From the NCBI GenBank assembly GCA_032716605.1, contig CM064481.1, positions 19,586,811 to 19,650,810 of the forward strand: a stretch of 64,000 bases of DNA, in the 5' to 3' direction. Positions 1 through 9,581 of this stretch are shown piece after piece. The notes beneath the pieces were generated by a model, which was not told the DNA's origin, did not search any database, and saw nothing but the letters and a program-made list of their open reading frames with translations. Every line of letters starts with the position of its first letter. The first letter of the stretch is position 1. The stretch comes from Paralithodes platypus. Its lineage: Eukaryota > Arthropoda > Malacostraca > Decapoda > Lithodidae. Position numbers and translations under genes: made by a program.

Positions 1-304
1 TTGGTTTATTTCGAGCCAGCAGCCAATGAGGCTGAAAATACACAATTCCTTAACCTAACTTATCCTAAGTAGTCAACAGATTTGACTCTGGGTGCCACAA
101 AGGCACCCCCAGAATGGGTAGGATGTGTGCAGGGAACCAGTTGGAACCCAGACGTGGCGCATCCACACCTAACCTCCAAAGCCCGGAAAGTTTTTGACAG
201 AAATCTCACCGGTAGGTATCTGGGATCGAGCCCGTGCTACCCAAGTCAAGCAACTAGAGTATGGTGATTTAGTGTGCTTGGCCACTGCTTATTTCTGCCA
301 ATAA

Positions 305-392
305 GCTCGCTCAGAGACAACTGCAGGAGTTGAAAAAACTAAACTAAAGGTTTCTAAACTCCCCTGATGGTCACAAAGGCTTTTAAGTACCA
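305..392 (+). repeat. Dispersed repeat piece shared with 58429-58512
   Basis: The segment with the words gacaactgcag, aactaaaggtttctaaa and cccctgatggt is repeated with a few substitutions inside the inverted-repeat element at 58313-58542. Similarity fades on both sides, so this is a fragment or an older relative of that element. Seen directly by comparing the two places. Confidence 0.6.
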
Positions 393-971
393 CAGGAAGA
401 TGCAGGTGTCTTCCCGTACACAAAAAGGTTATTATAATTTGATGTATTTATATACGCACTACAGTACAACCATATTCTAACTGGTATATATGTATGCATA
501 TACTCAGGCACATACCCCATAGCTGGATGGCTGACTCGAGACAGAGCCCGAACATGGACAACACAACACAAAAACAAATTCACACACATCTAGGTTGCCC
601 AGGAGAAGACTAAGAGACCAGGGATCACTAAGGGCACTCCAGCACTCCCCCGACCTTCCGGAAAAGTTCTGGTCTCAGCAGGCAGACAAACTGGTAATTC
701 TGCTAAATATTGATGTCTACAGCTCCAACTTCCTTATAGCCTGAAACTGGCAAGTGGTCAGATGTCAAGAAGATAATTTGTTTTAATAAATGTACAGTAT
801 GTATATAATATAAGATAAGCCATTGTTATTGAAGGGCTTATAGCATAAGCTGTCAAAAATCTTAAGGTATTATAAAGGTCAATAAAATTATGTTGGGTAC
901 AGTGTAAAGATATTGATTATTTATCCCTTTTTGTCCATTGGAAGCGGTTTTGGATCTCATTTGTTTTGCTC

Positions 972-1045
972 CATTAGTTAAGAGATTTTAGAAATTTCAC
1001 CCTATTTAGGTGTCATTTTTATCCTAGATGTGCGATAGCGAGCCT
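972..1045 (+). repeat. Dispersed repeat R, copy 1
   Basis: The block beginning ccattagttaagagatttt and ending near tagcgagcctgtaactt matches the reverse complement of 52930-53040. It also matches, less completely, 3718-3775 (ccattagttaacagatttt ... aggtgtcatttttgtcct) and 4493-4517 (gtgatagcgagcct). Copies lie on both sides of the LINE at 1165-3632, so it may be untranslated sequence of that LINE family or a separate short element. Confidence 0.55.
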
Positions 1046-1164
1046 GTAACTTAAAAAGAAATGAAGGGGGGATCGGCGTATTTATTTGCTTATTTACTTA
1101 ACTATTGAATATTTTTTTAGTTTCCTCCCTAGACCATCAAGCTTAAAAACAAAAATCCCAAGAC

Positions 1165-3632
1165 CTCCCTTCAAGATCTGCTGTACCCAGGAAACACTCT
1201 GGAAGAGGCATGGGGTACAGTGGATTGTCGGAAGGAGGTAAAGATATAGGATATACTGGATGGGTGTGGAGACTGATAAAGCGAAAGGAGGAGTGGGTGT
1301 TCTGGTGGCTGAAGAGCTGGCGGAAAGTGTGCTTCAGATTACGAGAGTTAGTGAAAGGCTGATTGTTTTGAAGTTGAAAGTTGGTGAAAAAATTCTGCTG
1401 AAGGACAAGGAAGTTAGGGATAGGTTTCATAATGAACTGGAGGAAATTAATAGAAATAAGGAAGCTAGGCCTAACGATGTAAATAGCCAATGGAACTTTA
1501 TTAAGCATAGCCTTATCGCTGCCACTGACAAAGTCTGTGGGAAAACAAAGGGTCACCCCAGGAATAAGACCTCTTGGTGGTGGAACGATGAGGTAGAACA
1601 TGCTGTGAAAGAGAAAAGGAGATGCTTCAAAGCATGGAAGAAAGGAGGCAGCAGGGAGGAATACCAGGCAGCTAAATGAACTGCCAAAAGAGTTATTTAC
1701 AATGCTAAAAATCGCATTAAGGACCTGGTCCTCGAACAAGTGTGTAACACTGACAATCCCAATGGGATGTTCAACCTAGCTAGGCGAGTTAAAAATGATA
1801 GTAGGGATATTATAGGTGAACAGTGTGTTAGAGATGATAATGGGAAGATTGTGTATGCAGAAAATGAAATCAGAGAAGCATGGAAGGTACACTATGAACG
1901 ATTGCTAAATGTAGAGTTTGAATGGGATAAGGAACAGCTTAGTATCGAAAAACCAATATCTGGGCCCCCTCCTTTGATAGCACCAGCTGTAGTGAGCGAC
2001 GCAATCAATAAAATGAAGGACGGTAAAGCTCCAGGTTGCTCCGACATTGTCGCTGAGATGATAAAAGCCTCAGGGGAGACTGGTGTAAACTTAGTCACTG
2101 AGTTGATAAACACCATTATTAAAGATGAGAAAATCCCAGAGGATTGGCTCAAAAGTGTAATAGTAAATATATACAAAGGAAAAGGGGATGCGCTAGATAG
2201 AGGAAATTATAGGGGCCTGAAAATGCTTGACCAAATCATGAAGGTCTGTGAGAGAGTCCTTGAGGGTTTGATCAGGCAAAGCATCTCTATTGATGATATG
2301 CAGTTTGGTTTTATGCCAGGACGTGGTACAACCGATGCTATCTTCATAGTCAGGCAGATACAGGAAAGATACTTACTAAAAGGCAGGGATCTTTACTTTG
2401 TGTTTGTGGACCTGGAGAAGGCCTTTGATAGGGTACCTAGAGATGTTGTGCAGTGGGCTATGAGGAAACTTGGTGTGGAAGAGTGGCTGGTGCGTGTGAT
2501 AATGAAGATGTATGAGGATTCGCGAAGTTCAGTGAGGGTGAAGGGTGTACTGAGTGATGAGTTCGCAGTCCGTGTTGGAGTCCATCAGGGTTCAGTGTTA
2601 AGCCCCCTCCTCTTTATTATGGTCTTGGAGGCGCTGTCTAGAGTTTTTAGAGGCGGACTCCCGTTGGAACTGTTTTATGCAGACGATTTAGTCCTAATAG
2701 CTGATAGTATGCAGGATGCTGAGGCCAAATTCAGAGAGTGGAGAGAGGGCATGGCGAGCAAGGGTTTAAGAGTCAATATTAACAAAACCAAGGTTATGCA
2801 TTGTAGATTGAGACGAGGCAATGTGGAAAAGAGCGGTGCATACCCATGTGCAGTATGTGGAAAGGGAGTGGGCGTTAACTCAATTCAATGTAGCATCTGT
2901 CGATGTTGGGTACACCATGGGAGTAAGCGCTGTAGTAGAATAAAGGGGCCCCTGCCGAAGGATAAGTCAGAAATAGAGAAATTTGAGTGCGTAGTGTGCA
3001 AAGGCAAGCTTGTGTTAAGTGATCCTGTGGCTGTGAATTTTGGAAATGAGTCTTTGGAGCTGGTGAACAAGTTTTGTTACCTAGGAGATACCATCTCTGC
3101 CGGTGGTGGGGCCGAGGCTGCCACTGTTGCTAGAATTAGGTGTGGCTGGGGGAAGTTCAGAGAATTGATGCCAATCCTGACCATGAAAAGAATGCCTCTC
3201 CCCCTGAAGGGAAAGGTGTATGCCTCATGTGTTAGAAGTGCAATGACGTATGCCTCAGAAACATGGGCCGTTAAAGTAGAGGATGTCAACAGAATGGAGC
3301 GTAATGAGATGAGAATGGTGAGATGGATGTGTGGGGCCAGGCTACAGGATAGAATAACAAATGTTGAGCTGAGGAGACGTTTAGGTATAAAGAGTATGAG
3401 CGAGGTGATGCGTACAAGTAGACTGGGATGGTATGGACATGTGGAGAGAATGGATGAACAAAATTGGGTGAAAAAATGCAGGTCTGTGATTGTGGAGGGA
3501 GCTGCACCAAGGGGTGGACCGAGGAAGACCTGGGATCGGACTATACGCGCCGATCTCAAATCCAAGAACTTGACAAGTGAAGCAGCCCTTAACAGGGTTG
3601 CCTGGAACGCCGCCATTAGGACAAGAGACTGA
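1165..3632 (+). pseudogene. LINE endonuclease/reverse transcriptase, truncated and broken
   Basis: A non-LTR retrotransposon pol-like frame. The N-terminal part is an apurinic-type endonuclease remnant: a CCTQET motif near 1179-1196 and a KGGVGVLVAE motif near 1284-1313. Most of the endonuclease is missing between about 1385 and 1400, where the frame jumps straight to the linker. A TAA at 1239-1241 and a TGA at 1677-1679 interrupt the same reading frame. From 1740 the frame is open for 630 codons to the stop at 3630-3632. Reverse transcriptase motifs are clear: MPGRGTTDAIF, FVDLEKAFDRVPR, HQGSVLSPLLF and FYADDLVLIAD. Downstream comes a Cys/His-rich finger (about 2848-3006), then the thumb and a C-terminal segment with ASETWAV and RLGWYGHVERM. 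These last motifs are familiar from RTE-like LINEs; the clade is an inference. The copy is 5'-truncated and cannot encode an intact protein. Confidence 0.9.
2848..3006 (+). other. PHD/RING-like Cys-His finger inside the LINE reverse transcriptase
   Basis: Between the YADD/thumb region and the C-terminal domain lie CAVC, then CSIC, then WVHHGSKRC, then CVVC, which is a Cys4-His-Cys3 arrangement resembling a PHD finger. The YADD motif is about 60 residues upstream. I infer a nucleic-acid or chromatin-binding role; nothing in the sequence proves it. Confidence 0.6.
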
Positions 3633-4434
3633 AACTGCACTGATGTGTGGAACACTCGGTCTTAAAATTTGTATGTATGTTATGTATATATTAGTCCTTG
3701 CCAGAGGCCGGTTACTCCATTAGTTAACAGATTTTAAGACACTTCTCCCCCTGCAGGTGTCATTTTTGTCCTCGCCGTGCACCACCCTGGTACTACGCCC
3801 GTTGCCGTCGTTAGGGGGTTTCGGGGCCGGCGACTGAAGCTTGATGGGGCAGGATTATGCCCTCTACCCTCGAGCTTTTGTCGTCGGCTTGACTAATTTT
3901 GCCTAGTTTTTCTTTCCTCTTACTATGTTTTCCCCTTCTGTTCATATTCTGTCTCATCCGGTTGTCGTTCGGGCATCCTATATCATAAGCCACCCTGTCG
4001 GGTCCTCATAGTTGGCCTGGCTAGGTTGTTGGCTCCTGACCTGATGTGTCCCTTCGGTCGCTGGCGCAGCCAAGGTGACTTGATTCCTCTCGGTAGTGTA
4101 TTTTTTTGCATCTTACTGGGATTTTTTTCTTCCTTCATCCTGATCTCTCATTCTTCGCCCTTGATCACTTCCTGGTTGGTGCTGCAGTGTAGCAGCTCTT
4201 GCCTCATCCTTCGCCCCTGCCCTATAAGAGTTCTGCTGTGGAGCTCATGTGGTTTGACTGAACTGATGACATGGCCAGAAATGTCTGCGTGTCTTCACCT
4301 TCCTTGATTGGTTCACCTGCCCTTTCCTATCTATCTTGTCTTGATTAGTTGTCTATCTTATTATAATCCTTTAAGCCAGCTTTATGATAGTTCTTTTGGG
4401 GAGCTCAGTGGTCTGGTTAAACTAGTGTATTGAA

Positions 4435-4469
<35 letters not shown>

Positions 4470-4720
4470 AAGAAAAAGAAAAACAGAAAAAGTCCTAGGC
4501 GTGTGATAGCGAGCCTACATATCGACCTTCAGGCGGGATATTATTCTACTAAAAAAATTACAAATTCAGTTTAAAGAGGATCTGGGTGGGCATATTTTTA
4601 GCTTGAACGAACTTTGATAAGGCATTTTGGGTAGCTTATGGGACAAACTAAAATACATTGCTCAGTAATGGCAAAAGCAAGCAAAATCCTCAGTAATAAT
4701 TCAACAAAATATGATGATAA
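3633..4720. other. LINE 3' flank with A-rich and TA-repeat tail
   Basis: No gene seen. The stretch downstream of the LINE stop contains a partial copy of repeat R (3718-3775), GC-richer sequence at 3780-4060, pyrimidine-rich sequence, then a run of A followed by (TA)n at about 4433-4463. The A/TA run is a plausible end of the LINE's 3' untranslated region, which would make that region about 800 bp; this is inference. A second scrap of repeat R follows at 4493-4517. Confidence 0.5.
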
Positions 4721-4734
4721 GCCACAAGAGGTTG

Positions 4735-5258
4735 TTGTTGTTGTTGTTGTTCCCCAAGCTGCCTGACCGAACAGCCCCAAGGCCCCGAGCAAGGCCAAGG
4801 CCATAACCGTGCGCCCCCACAGAACCCTCCCTGCTGACCACAATAAAGCCTCGGTGACCGAAGCCACTCCATGGCGGGGAGCTGAGGAGGATGCAGAAAC
4901 GCTCGGGAAACCAAAGCCCCACCCAGGGCCCTGTGCCCCTTAGCAATTATGAAGAGAAAGTTTGAGGGGCAAAGGAAAAATGTAACGCTTTGGCTTCCAA
5001 TCTTGGTAGATTGGGAGGTCAATCTACGGAAGAGATGCCGTCACTTGAGATCTAGAAAATATATAAGTAAAAGGAACAGTCAGAGTAAGCTATGGGTATG
5101 GCAGAGATCGCTCAGTTCTCACTCTGATAGACCAGCCCATCACCACATGACTAGAACCCAATCCTCTCAGCATCAGCTAGGAAAGGCCCTAGAAAGCCGC
5201 CTTTGGCGGGGGGGATAGCTCCCCTATTTCAAACCCTTTCGGGGTTGGGCACCCGCCC
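4735..5258 (-). mobile_element. SINE-like retroelement, full-length copy with (AAC)n tail
   Basis: Read on the minus strand, the element begins at 5258 with a GC-rich head, runs leftwards and ends in (AAC)n, seen as (GTT)n on the plus strand from 4735. A 14-bp direct repeat, gccacaagaggttg, flanks it at 4721-4734 and 5259-5272, as expected for target-site duplication by target-primed reverse transcription. A second copy at 48172-48584 is 5'-truncated but otherwise collinear. The head can fold into three adjacent small hairpins (plus-strand positions 5197-5209, 5211-5224 and 5231-5246). No long reading frame is shared between the copies, so I treat it as non-autonomous. I do not recognise a tRNA or 5S head. 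Confidence 0.8.
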
Positions 5259-5513
5259 GCCACAAGAGGTTGGACCAGATAGTGCTAATGTGTTTTATTC
5301 TTATATTACTTAAGTTTATCACTGCTGTACTAATATACATTTATAGGTTAAATTATTATGGATATTTTAATTAGCCCTTTTTAACACCCAGGGGGTGATG
5401 GCGGAGAAAAAACCAAATATGCCCCTCGCATCCTACTGCGTGTCATGCAAGGCGACTAATAGAGGGGATTGTGGTATACTTGAGGACCAACATCCATTAC
5501 TACTGTATATAAT

Positions 5514-5900
5514 AAAGACTTGGTATAGCACTGCCGAGGCTGGAGGGCGTACGCAGATAGGTGCCACAGGGGACTCTACTATGCTTACCTGGGCGCTGTT
5601 TGGCACCACACCAGAGTCGGCCACAGTGTTTACATGGTGGGGCAGTGTTGTGGCAGGATTTTGTTAAAAAGTCCAACTTGCCTAATATACAGTAGAGTCT
5701 TGGTATGGTACTATCTTGTATCACTGTTAAGGCTGGTGTGGTTTGCAGATACTGCAGGTGCACGTGCTGCAGTGGGACTTGGTTGAGTCTTGCTGCGGCA
5801 CTGTTAGCACTATGCCAACGTCAGCCAAAATGATGACATGATGGGGCGGTGTTGTGACGGGACTTTATTGTACCATATTCCAACTGTAGAAAGCCAACCC
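5514..5900. repeat. Degenerate tandem duplication, two units of about 190 bp
   Basis: Words such as tcttggtat(a/g)g(c/t)act, ggctgg, catggtggggcagtgttgtg and catgatggggcggtgttgtg occur in the same order in 5514-5690 and 5693-5900. The open frame across the first unit is not conserved in the second, so I do not call a gene. Confidence 0.5.
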
Positions 5901-6351
5901 CTCTGATCTGTTACAATAAATGTAATGGAAAGTGACGTTAAACCTTTGTATGTATGTACAGTATGTACGTACAGTATATACCCCTAATATTTTCGAGTCA
6001 AACTTTATATAATCTCTGATGAAATATAGCCAATTAGTTCTACGGAGGTCATCCACAATCCTCACCAGGGCCACAATACAGCCTCCGTCTTGCCTCCCCG
6101 TAGACAAACATCATCATTGTCGCTGGTCTTCTCCTGTTATTTTTCCAGCTGAAGGTAAATAGTCATGTCCCTGTCTTGATTACTCGGCTATTAGGAATTA
6201 TCTGTAGCGATTTATGTTGCTCATTATGAAAACATGGTTTTAATAAATTATATTTATATATTTTTGTTTATGTGTATGGAGGATACAAAATGCAGTTTGC
6301 CTGTAACGAGTGCCTCCCCCAAAGTAAAAAGAGTTTCACCTAGAGCCAAAT
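5901..6351. other. Gene-less stretch
   Basis: AT-rich sequence with short gtatgtac repeats near 5945-5980. I see no gene, RNA or element boundary here. Confidence 0.5.
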
Positions 6352-6911
6352 TCAAGGGATGTTGAAGTCAAAATGCTTGGACAAACAAAGTTTAAAGCAG
6401 TCTAAGTCATAGGATGAAGGTAAGATTGATTGAGGGAGAGAATTCCAGAGTTCACTTGTTGAGTAGAAGAAAATGTGCCAATTCTTGGGTTGGAGAGCTG
6501 GACAAGAGGAGTGGGACTTGAAAGGTGGGTGCATTGCACTTGCCACAAGGGAGGGGGTATGCACTGAGAAAGCTCTGAAGAACACTGATTGGTGTATTGG
6601 CGATAGAAGAGTGAAAGAGATGCAACATTACGGCGTGTAGAAAGAGATTGTAGGTAAGTAGTAAGAGAAAGCAAGTTGATGAGGTGAAATGCTTTTTATT
6701 TTATTCGTTCGATAAGTGCAGTATGGGTGGAGCCTTCCCACACATACGAACAATACTCAATACAGGGGCGCACTGTGCCCCGATACAGAGCAAAAAGCTG
6801 TGTGGAGGTCAAGAACCCACGGAGACTGTTGAGCACACCTAACTTTTGGGGAAGCTGTTTAAGCAATAGTGGTACGATCTTTCCAAGAATGGTCAGATGA
6901 ACAAGATACAC
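6352..6911 (-). pseudogene. LINE reverse transcriptase C-terminal fragment
   Basis: On the minus strand, 6911 to 6696 encodes the end of a LINE reverse transcriptase (QKLGVLNSLRGF, ALYRGTVRPCIEYCSYVWEG). The continuation is spread over two further frames (RRNVASLSLFYRQYTN and SSELSQCIPPPL in 6674-6402, ELWNSLPQSILP in 6585-6352), so at least two frameshifts are present. The family resembles the EN/RT fragment at 57310-58850, which covers the complementary N-terminal half. This is a dead 5'-truncated copy, with no catalytic YxDD motif left. Confidence 0.85.
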
Positions 6912-7085
6912 CTAGAACATTGAGAGAAGATGAAGGGTTGTGTATTGTTGAAGAATAGTTGATAGTCTTGTGGAAGATAGAGGGAGAAACTGGGTCTTCG
7001 AGGTGTTGAAAGTAACAAGATTTTTTTTTGTCCAATTATGAAATAATTGAAAGATCAGAAGACAGGCATTCTATGGCCTTGCCAC
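6912..7085. other. Possible 5' continuation of the LINE fragment
   Basis: Sequence continues in the style of the minus-strand LINE but I cannot hold a frame through it. No other feature seen. Confidence 0.35.
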
Positions 7086-7152
7086 TATAGGTTTGATTCC
7101 CGGAGGGAAGTAATGAAAACCTAATATTTAGTAGGGCCCCGTAATCATTGAC
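7086..7152 (-). repeat. Partial inverted copy of the small foldback element at 7496
   Basis: The block ataggtttgattcc ... ggccccgtaatcattgac is the reverse complement of most of 7496-7570, with a few substitutions. It gives an inverted pair about 340 bp apart. Confidence 0.7.
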
Positions 7153-7495
7153 GATATTGCCTATTAATATAATAGTCTCCCTTCAACACCCGCGGCAGCA
7201 GTTTTGAATCTCCCGCGCGGAAGGGTCAGGGAGTAGGCCTACTCTCGTAAGTGCACACTTAATTCTCTTATGGAATCGTCTCTTGTGATTGGGTACCCTA
7301 CAGAAAAAACTTTGTAGAAAATAAAAAATAAAATTTAACTTAATATCTGTTATATTATGGCTTTCCATGCGTGGATTTCTTGTGCGCAGCGCCCAGGCGC
7401 AAGCCCCCTAGCGGCCATCTTTCCTTCTTCACTGATATATCAAGACTCACTAGAAAATCAACGAATGGGAAGGGGATGGAGGGAGGGCCATGCTT

Positions 7496-7592
7496 CGTCA
7501 ATGATTACGGGGCCCTATTAAATATTAGGTTTTCATTACTTCCCTCCTGGAATCAAACCTATAATTTAATAATGGCCCCTCCATCATTGACG
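7496..7592. mobile_element. Tiny inverted-repeat (MITE-like) element, 97 bp
   Basis: The ends are imperfect inverted repeats: cgtcaatgattacggggcc at the left and ggcccctccatcattgacg at the right, extending inwards through attaaat/atttaat. No coding capacity. The partial copy at 7086-7152 shows it is a dispersed unit rather than a chance hairpin. The superfamily is unknown because no clear target duplication is visible. Confidence 0.6.
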
Positions 7593-8114
7593 ATATTGCC
7601 TGAGTACCAAGACTGGAGGGGGACATTCGTAACAATACCTTAACCTCGGGACAAAATAAGCCGTATAACATTTTTAAAGTTTTATTGTATACAAACAATA
7701 AATAGTTATCAAACATAGAAAAGATTGCAAGCAGGGTGTGACTTCGAAGAAAGTCTGCTTGCTCATGACCAGATCTTTCACTTAAAGATCTATACTTGAT
7801 AAAAGGGGAGCATCCTTGTGTCCCTACTTAGAACTATAAACTCTTTGGGATATTGTTCTCTTCTTAATGATATTTGCACAGTATATATGTTTGTACATTC
7901 TCTTAATCCTATCTAGTTGCAACTATGATAGATATCTTAAAATTAAATAAAACTTTTGCACCGTCATATCAGTTAGATCACAGCTCGTGATTTATCACAA
8001 TCTCCGAAGAGCTTCGTTGGGTTTAGGGCTATTCACCACAGTCCCCCCCTTTTTTTCTTGCCTTAACTTTTAAACCATAATAGCACATAGCCTACGAGAC
8101 CTTCTGACGTAAAG
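7593..8114. other. Gene-less stretch, probable DIRS 3' flank
   Basis: AT-rich, with a C-run then T-run near 8042-8057. It lies downstream of the minus-strand tyrosine recombinase frame, so part may be the DIRS 3' terminal region. I cannot identify the element boundary. Confidence 0.4.
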
Positions 8115-8398
8115 CTACACAGGTACGTTTTGGCTTGTCCAGAGCGACTGACAAGTATCGTGTAAGGAAAGTATAGTATAGTTTGATGCCCACAATTGAG
8201 TGTTGGCAATGTCGTCTATAGACATTTTTTGTAAAAATCTAAGAGAGACGGCCCATTTCCTGATGTCGTGAGCCCTGCCCACTACGCCGGGATTACTTTC
8301 TTTAATAACATCTACTAATAGAGAAGCCAATGTTCTCCTAGTTACACGATTACCTGCCTGGTTTACCCACAGAAAGCCTGGTTGTCGAGGGTGAACTG
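8115..8398 (-). pseudogene. DIRS tyrosine recombinase, C-terminal half (split by Copia)
   Basis: Minus-strand reading gives RRTLASLLVDVIKE, then GVVGRAHDIRKWAVSLRF, then NTQLWASNY. HDIRK supplies the H-x-x-R part of the recombinase R-H-R-Y catalytic set. It continues the frame that stops at 13209 on the far side of the Copia insertion: the sister copy at 16807-17290 has both halves joined (FCPVQALTKYLRV through RTLASLLVEDF to THDLRKGTASLRF). I do not find a convincing final catalytic tyrosine in the expected place, so the enzyme was probably dead even before being split. Confidence 0.85.
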
Positions 8399-8595
8399 TG
8401 TTAAGTGTGACTTGTGTGACCTGTCAGTCACATTGGGCTGGCAGCCATCTTGGAACTACAGCAGCCATCTTGGAACTACAGCAGCCATCTTGTAACAGTT
8501 CCAGTGAAAACCTCCAGGTGGCCATGGAGTTGATCAGCCATTTTGTGTGAGGACAAACAGGACAGCTGCTTCAGTAGTCAGCCACATGTGAGTGA
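8399..8595 (+). repeat. Copia left LTR
   Basis: Starts TGTTAAGTGTG and runs to gtgagtga at 8595. It matches 13032-13207 closely. The main difference is a 20-bp internal unit (agcagccatcttggaactac) present about three times here and twice in the right LTR. Confidence 0.9.
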
Positions 8596-8596
8596 G

Positions 8597-8608
8597 TGAT
8601 AGCAGAGC
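8597..8608 (+). other. Copia primer-binding site
   Basis: tgatagcagagc differs by one base from tggtagcagagc, the complement of the 3' end of arthropod initiator tRNA-Met. Its place just inside the left LTR fits. Confidence 0.7.
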
Positions 8609-8645
8609 GTAGTTCTGCCATGAAGTATAGTGAAGCACAGCAGCC

Positions 8646-9578
8646 ATGGCTTCTTCTAGTTTGAAGTCCCCTCCAGTGTTTAGTAATAATGTGAAAGATT
8701 ATGAGGAATGGAAAAAGGACTTAGAATTGTGGACTTTGCTGACTGATCTACCCAAGAAAAAGGTGGCTATTGCTGTTCACTTGTCGTTGACTGGTCGTGC
8801 TAGACAAGCCTCATCTGAATTATCAATTGATGAATTGAAAGCTGAAGAAGGAATCAAAGCATTAATTGTCAAACTAGATAGAGTATTTCTTCAAGATAAG
8901 AACTGGCGGTGTTTTAACAACTATTTAGAATTTGAAAACTGTAAACGAAAAAATGACCAGTCAGTTGATGAATTCTTGAGTGAATTTGATAAAAGACATT
9001 ACAAACTGAAAGAATGTGGTGTTGAAATTCATGATGCGGTTTTGGCTTGTAGATTGCTGAAAAACTGTAACTTAAGTGATGTTCATTTTCAACTTGCATT
9101 GTCTACAACAGCAACAATGACCTTTGAGAATATGCGAGCTACAATTAAGAGGCTATTTGCTGATAGTGGTGTTGCTGCTGTGCCTAGATCCAATGATGAC
9201 TTGGGTATTGGGGCTCGAGCTGTGAAAGTGGAACCAGTGTTGGTAAATGATGCATACTACAGCACTTCTGGCAGTCGACGCGGCAGTGGAGTTCGTCGTC
9301 CATTTCATGGTCGAGGGGGCACCTACCAGGCAGGCAGGAACAGGAGAGGTGGTAGGACTAATCCAGTTGGTACTGACGGAAATGTATCTGAGTGTTATGT
9401 CTGTGGTTCGAAAATGCATTGGGAAAGGGAGTGTCCTCATTCTACAGGTAATTCTCGTTATGATAGTAAGAGAGAGAACTCTACATGTCAAGGTGAAGAG
9501 GAAGTGCAGAATACATTAATGGCTTCAGAGGTGAACTTTGATGACAAGATTGACATTCTTTTTGGCGAAACAATCTGA
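8646..9578 (+). CDS. gag: Copia Gag-like polyprotein N-terminus
   Basis: 310 codons from ATG 8646. The N-terminal half has the UBN2/Gag-like pattern of Copia elements: FSNNVKDYEEWKKDLELW near the start, then VDEFLSEFDKRHYKL. A basic Arg/Gly-rich segment follows. Near the C-terminus is a zinc knuckle CYVCGSKMHWEREC (C-x2-C-x4-H-x4-C), which binds RNA in nucleocapsid proteins. The frame ends at TGA 9576-9578, and the protease frame continues in the same register right after it. So the stop is either a read-through site or a point mutation in a single gag-pol frame. Confidence 0.88.
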   Translation: MASSSLKSPPVFSNNVKDYEEWKKDLELWTLLTDLPKKKVAIAVHLSLTGRARQASSELSIDELKAEEGIKALIVKLDRVFLQDKNWRCFNNYLEFENCKRKNDQSVDEFLSEFDKRHYKLKECGVEIHDAVLACRLLKNCNLSDVHFQLALSTTATMTFENMRATIKRLFADSGVAAVPRSNDDLGIGARAVKVEPVLVNDAYYSTSGSRRGSGVRRPFHGRGGTYQAGRNRRGGRTNPVGTDGNVSECYVCGSKMHWERECPHSTGNSRYDSKRENSTCQGEEEVQNTLMASEVNFDDKIDILFGETI

Positions 9579-9581
9579 GCC

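Larger units (their letters stand above)
1..1164. other. Gene-less stretch with dispersed repeat pieces
   Basis: I see no credible coding region here. The stretch holds a short hairpin around 91-107 (ggtgcc ... ggcacc), a sequence with weak similarity to a tRNA B box near 227-240, a repeat piece at 305-392 that recurs at 58429-58512, AT-rich sequence at 780-900, and another dispersed repeat at 972-1045. It ends where the LINE remnant becomes recognisable. Confidence 0.6.

Noticed and set aside
4598..5022. Minus-strand frames across the SINE-like element
   Set aside because: Three overlapping frames are open over the same repeat and differ in the second copy; no conserved frame.
5170..5258. 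Hammerhead or HDV-like ribozyme in the SINE-like head
   Set aside because: A ctgatg word and several hairpins are present, but I could not fit either conserved core.
5395..5667. 90-codon plus-strand frame
   Set aside because: Lies in a degenerate tandem duplication and is not conserved in the second unit; no motif.
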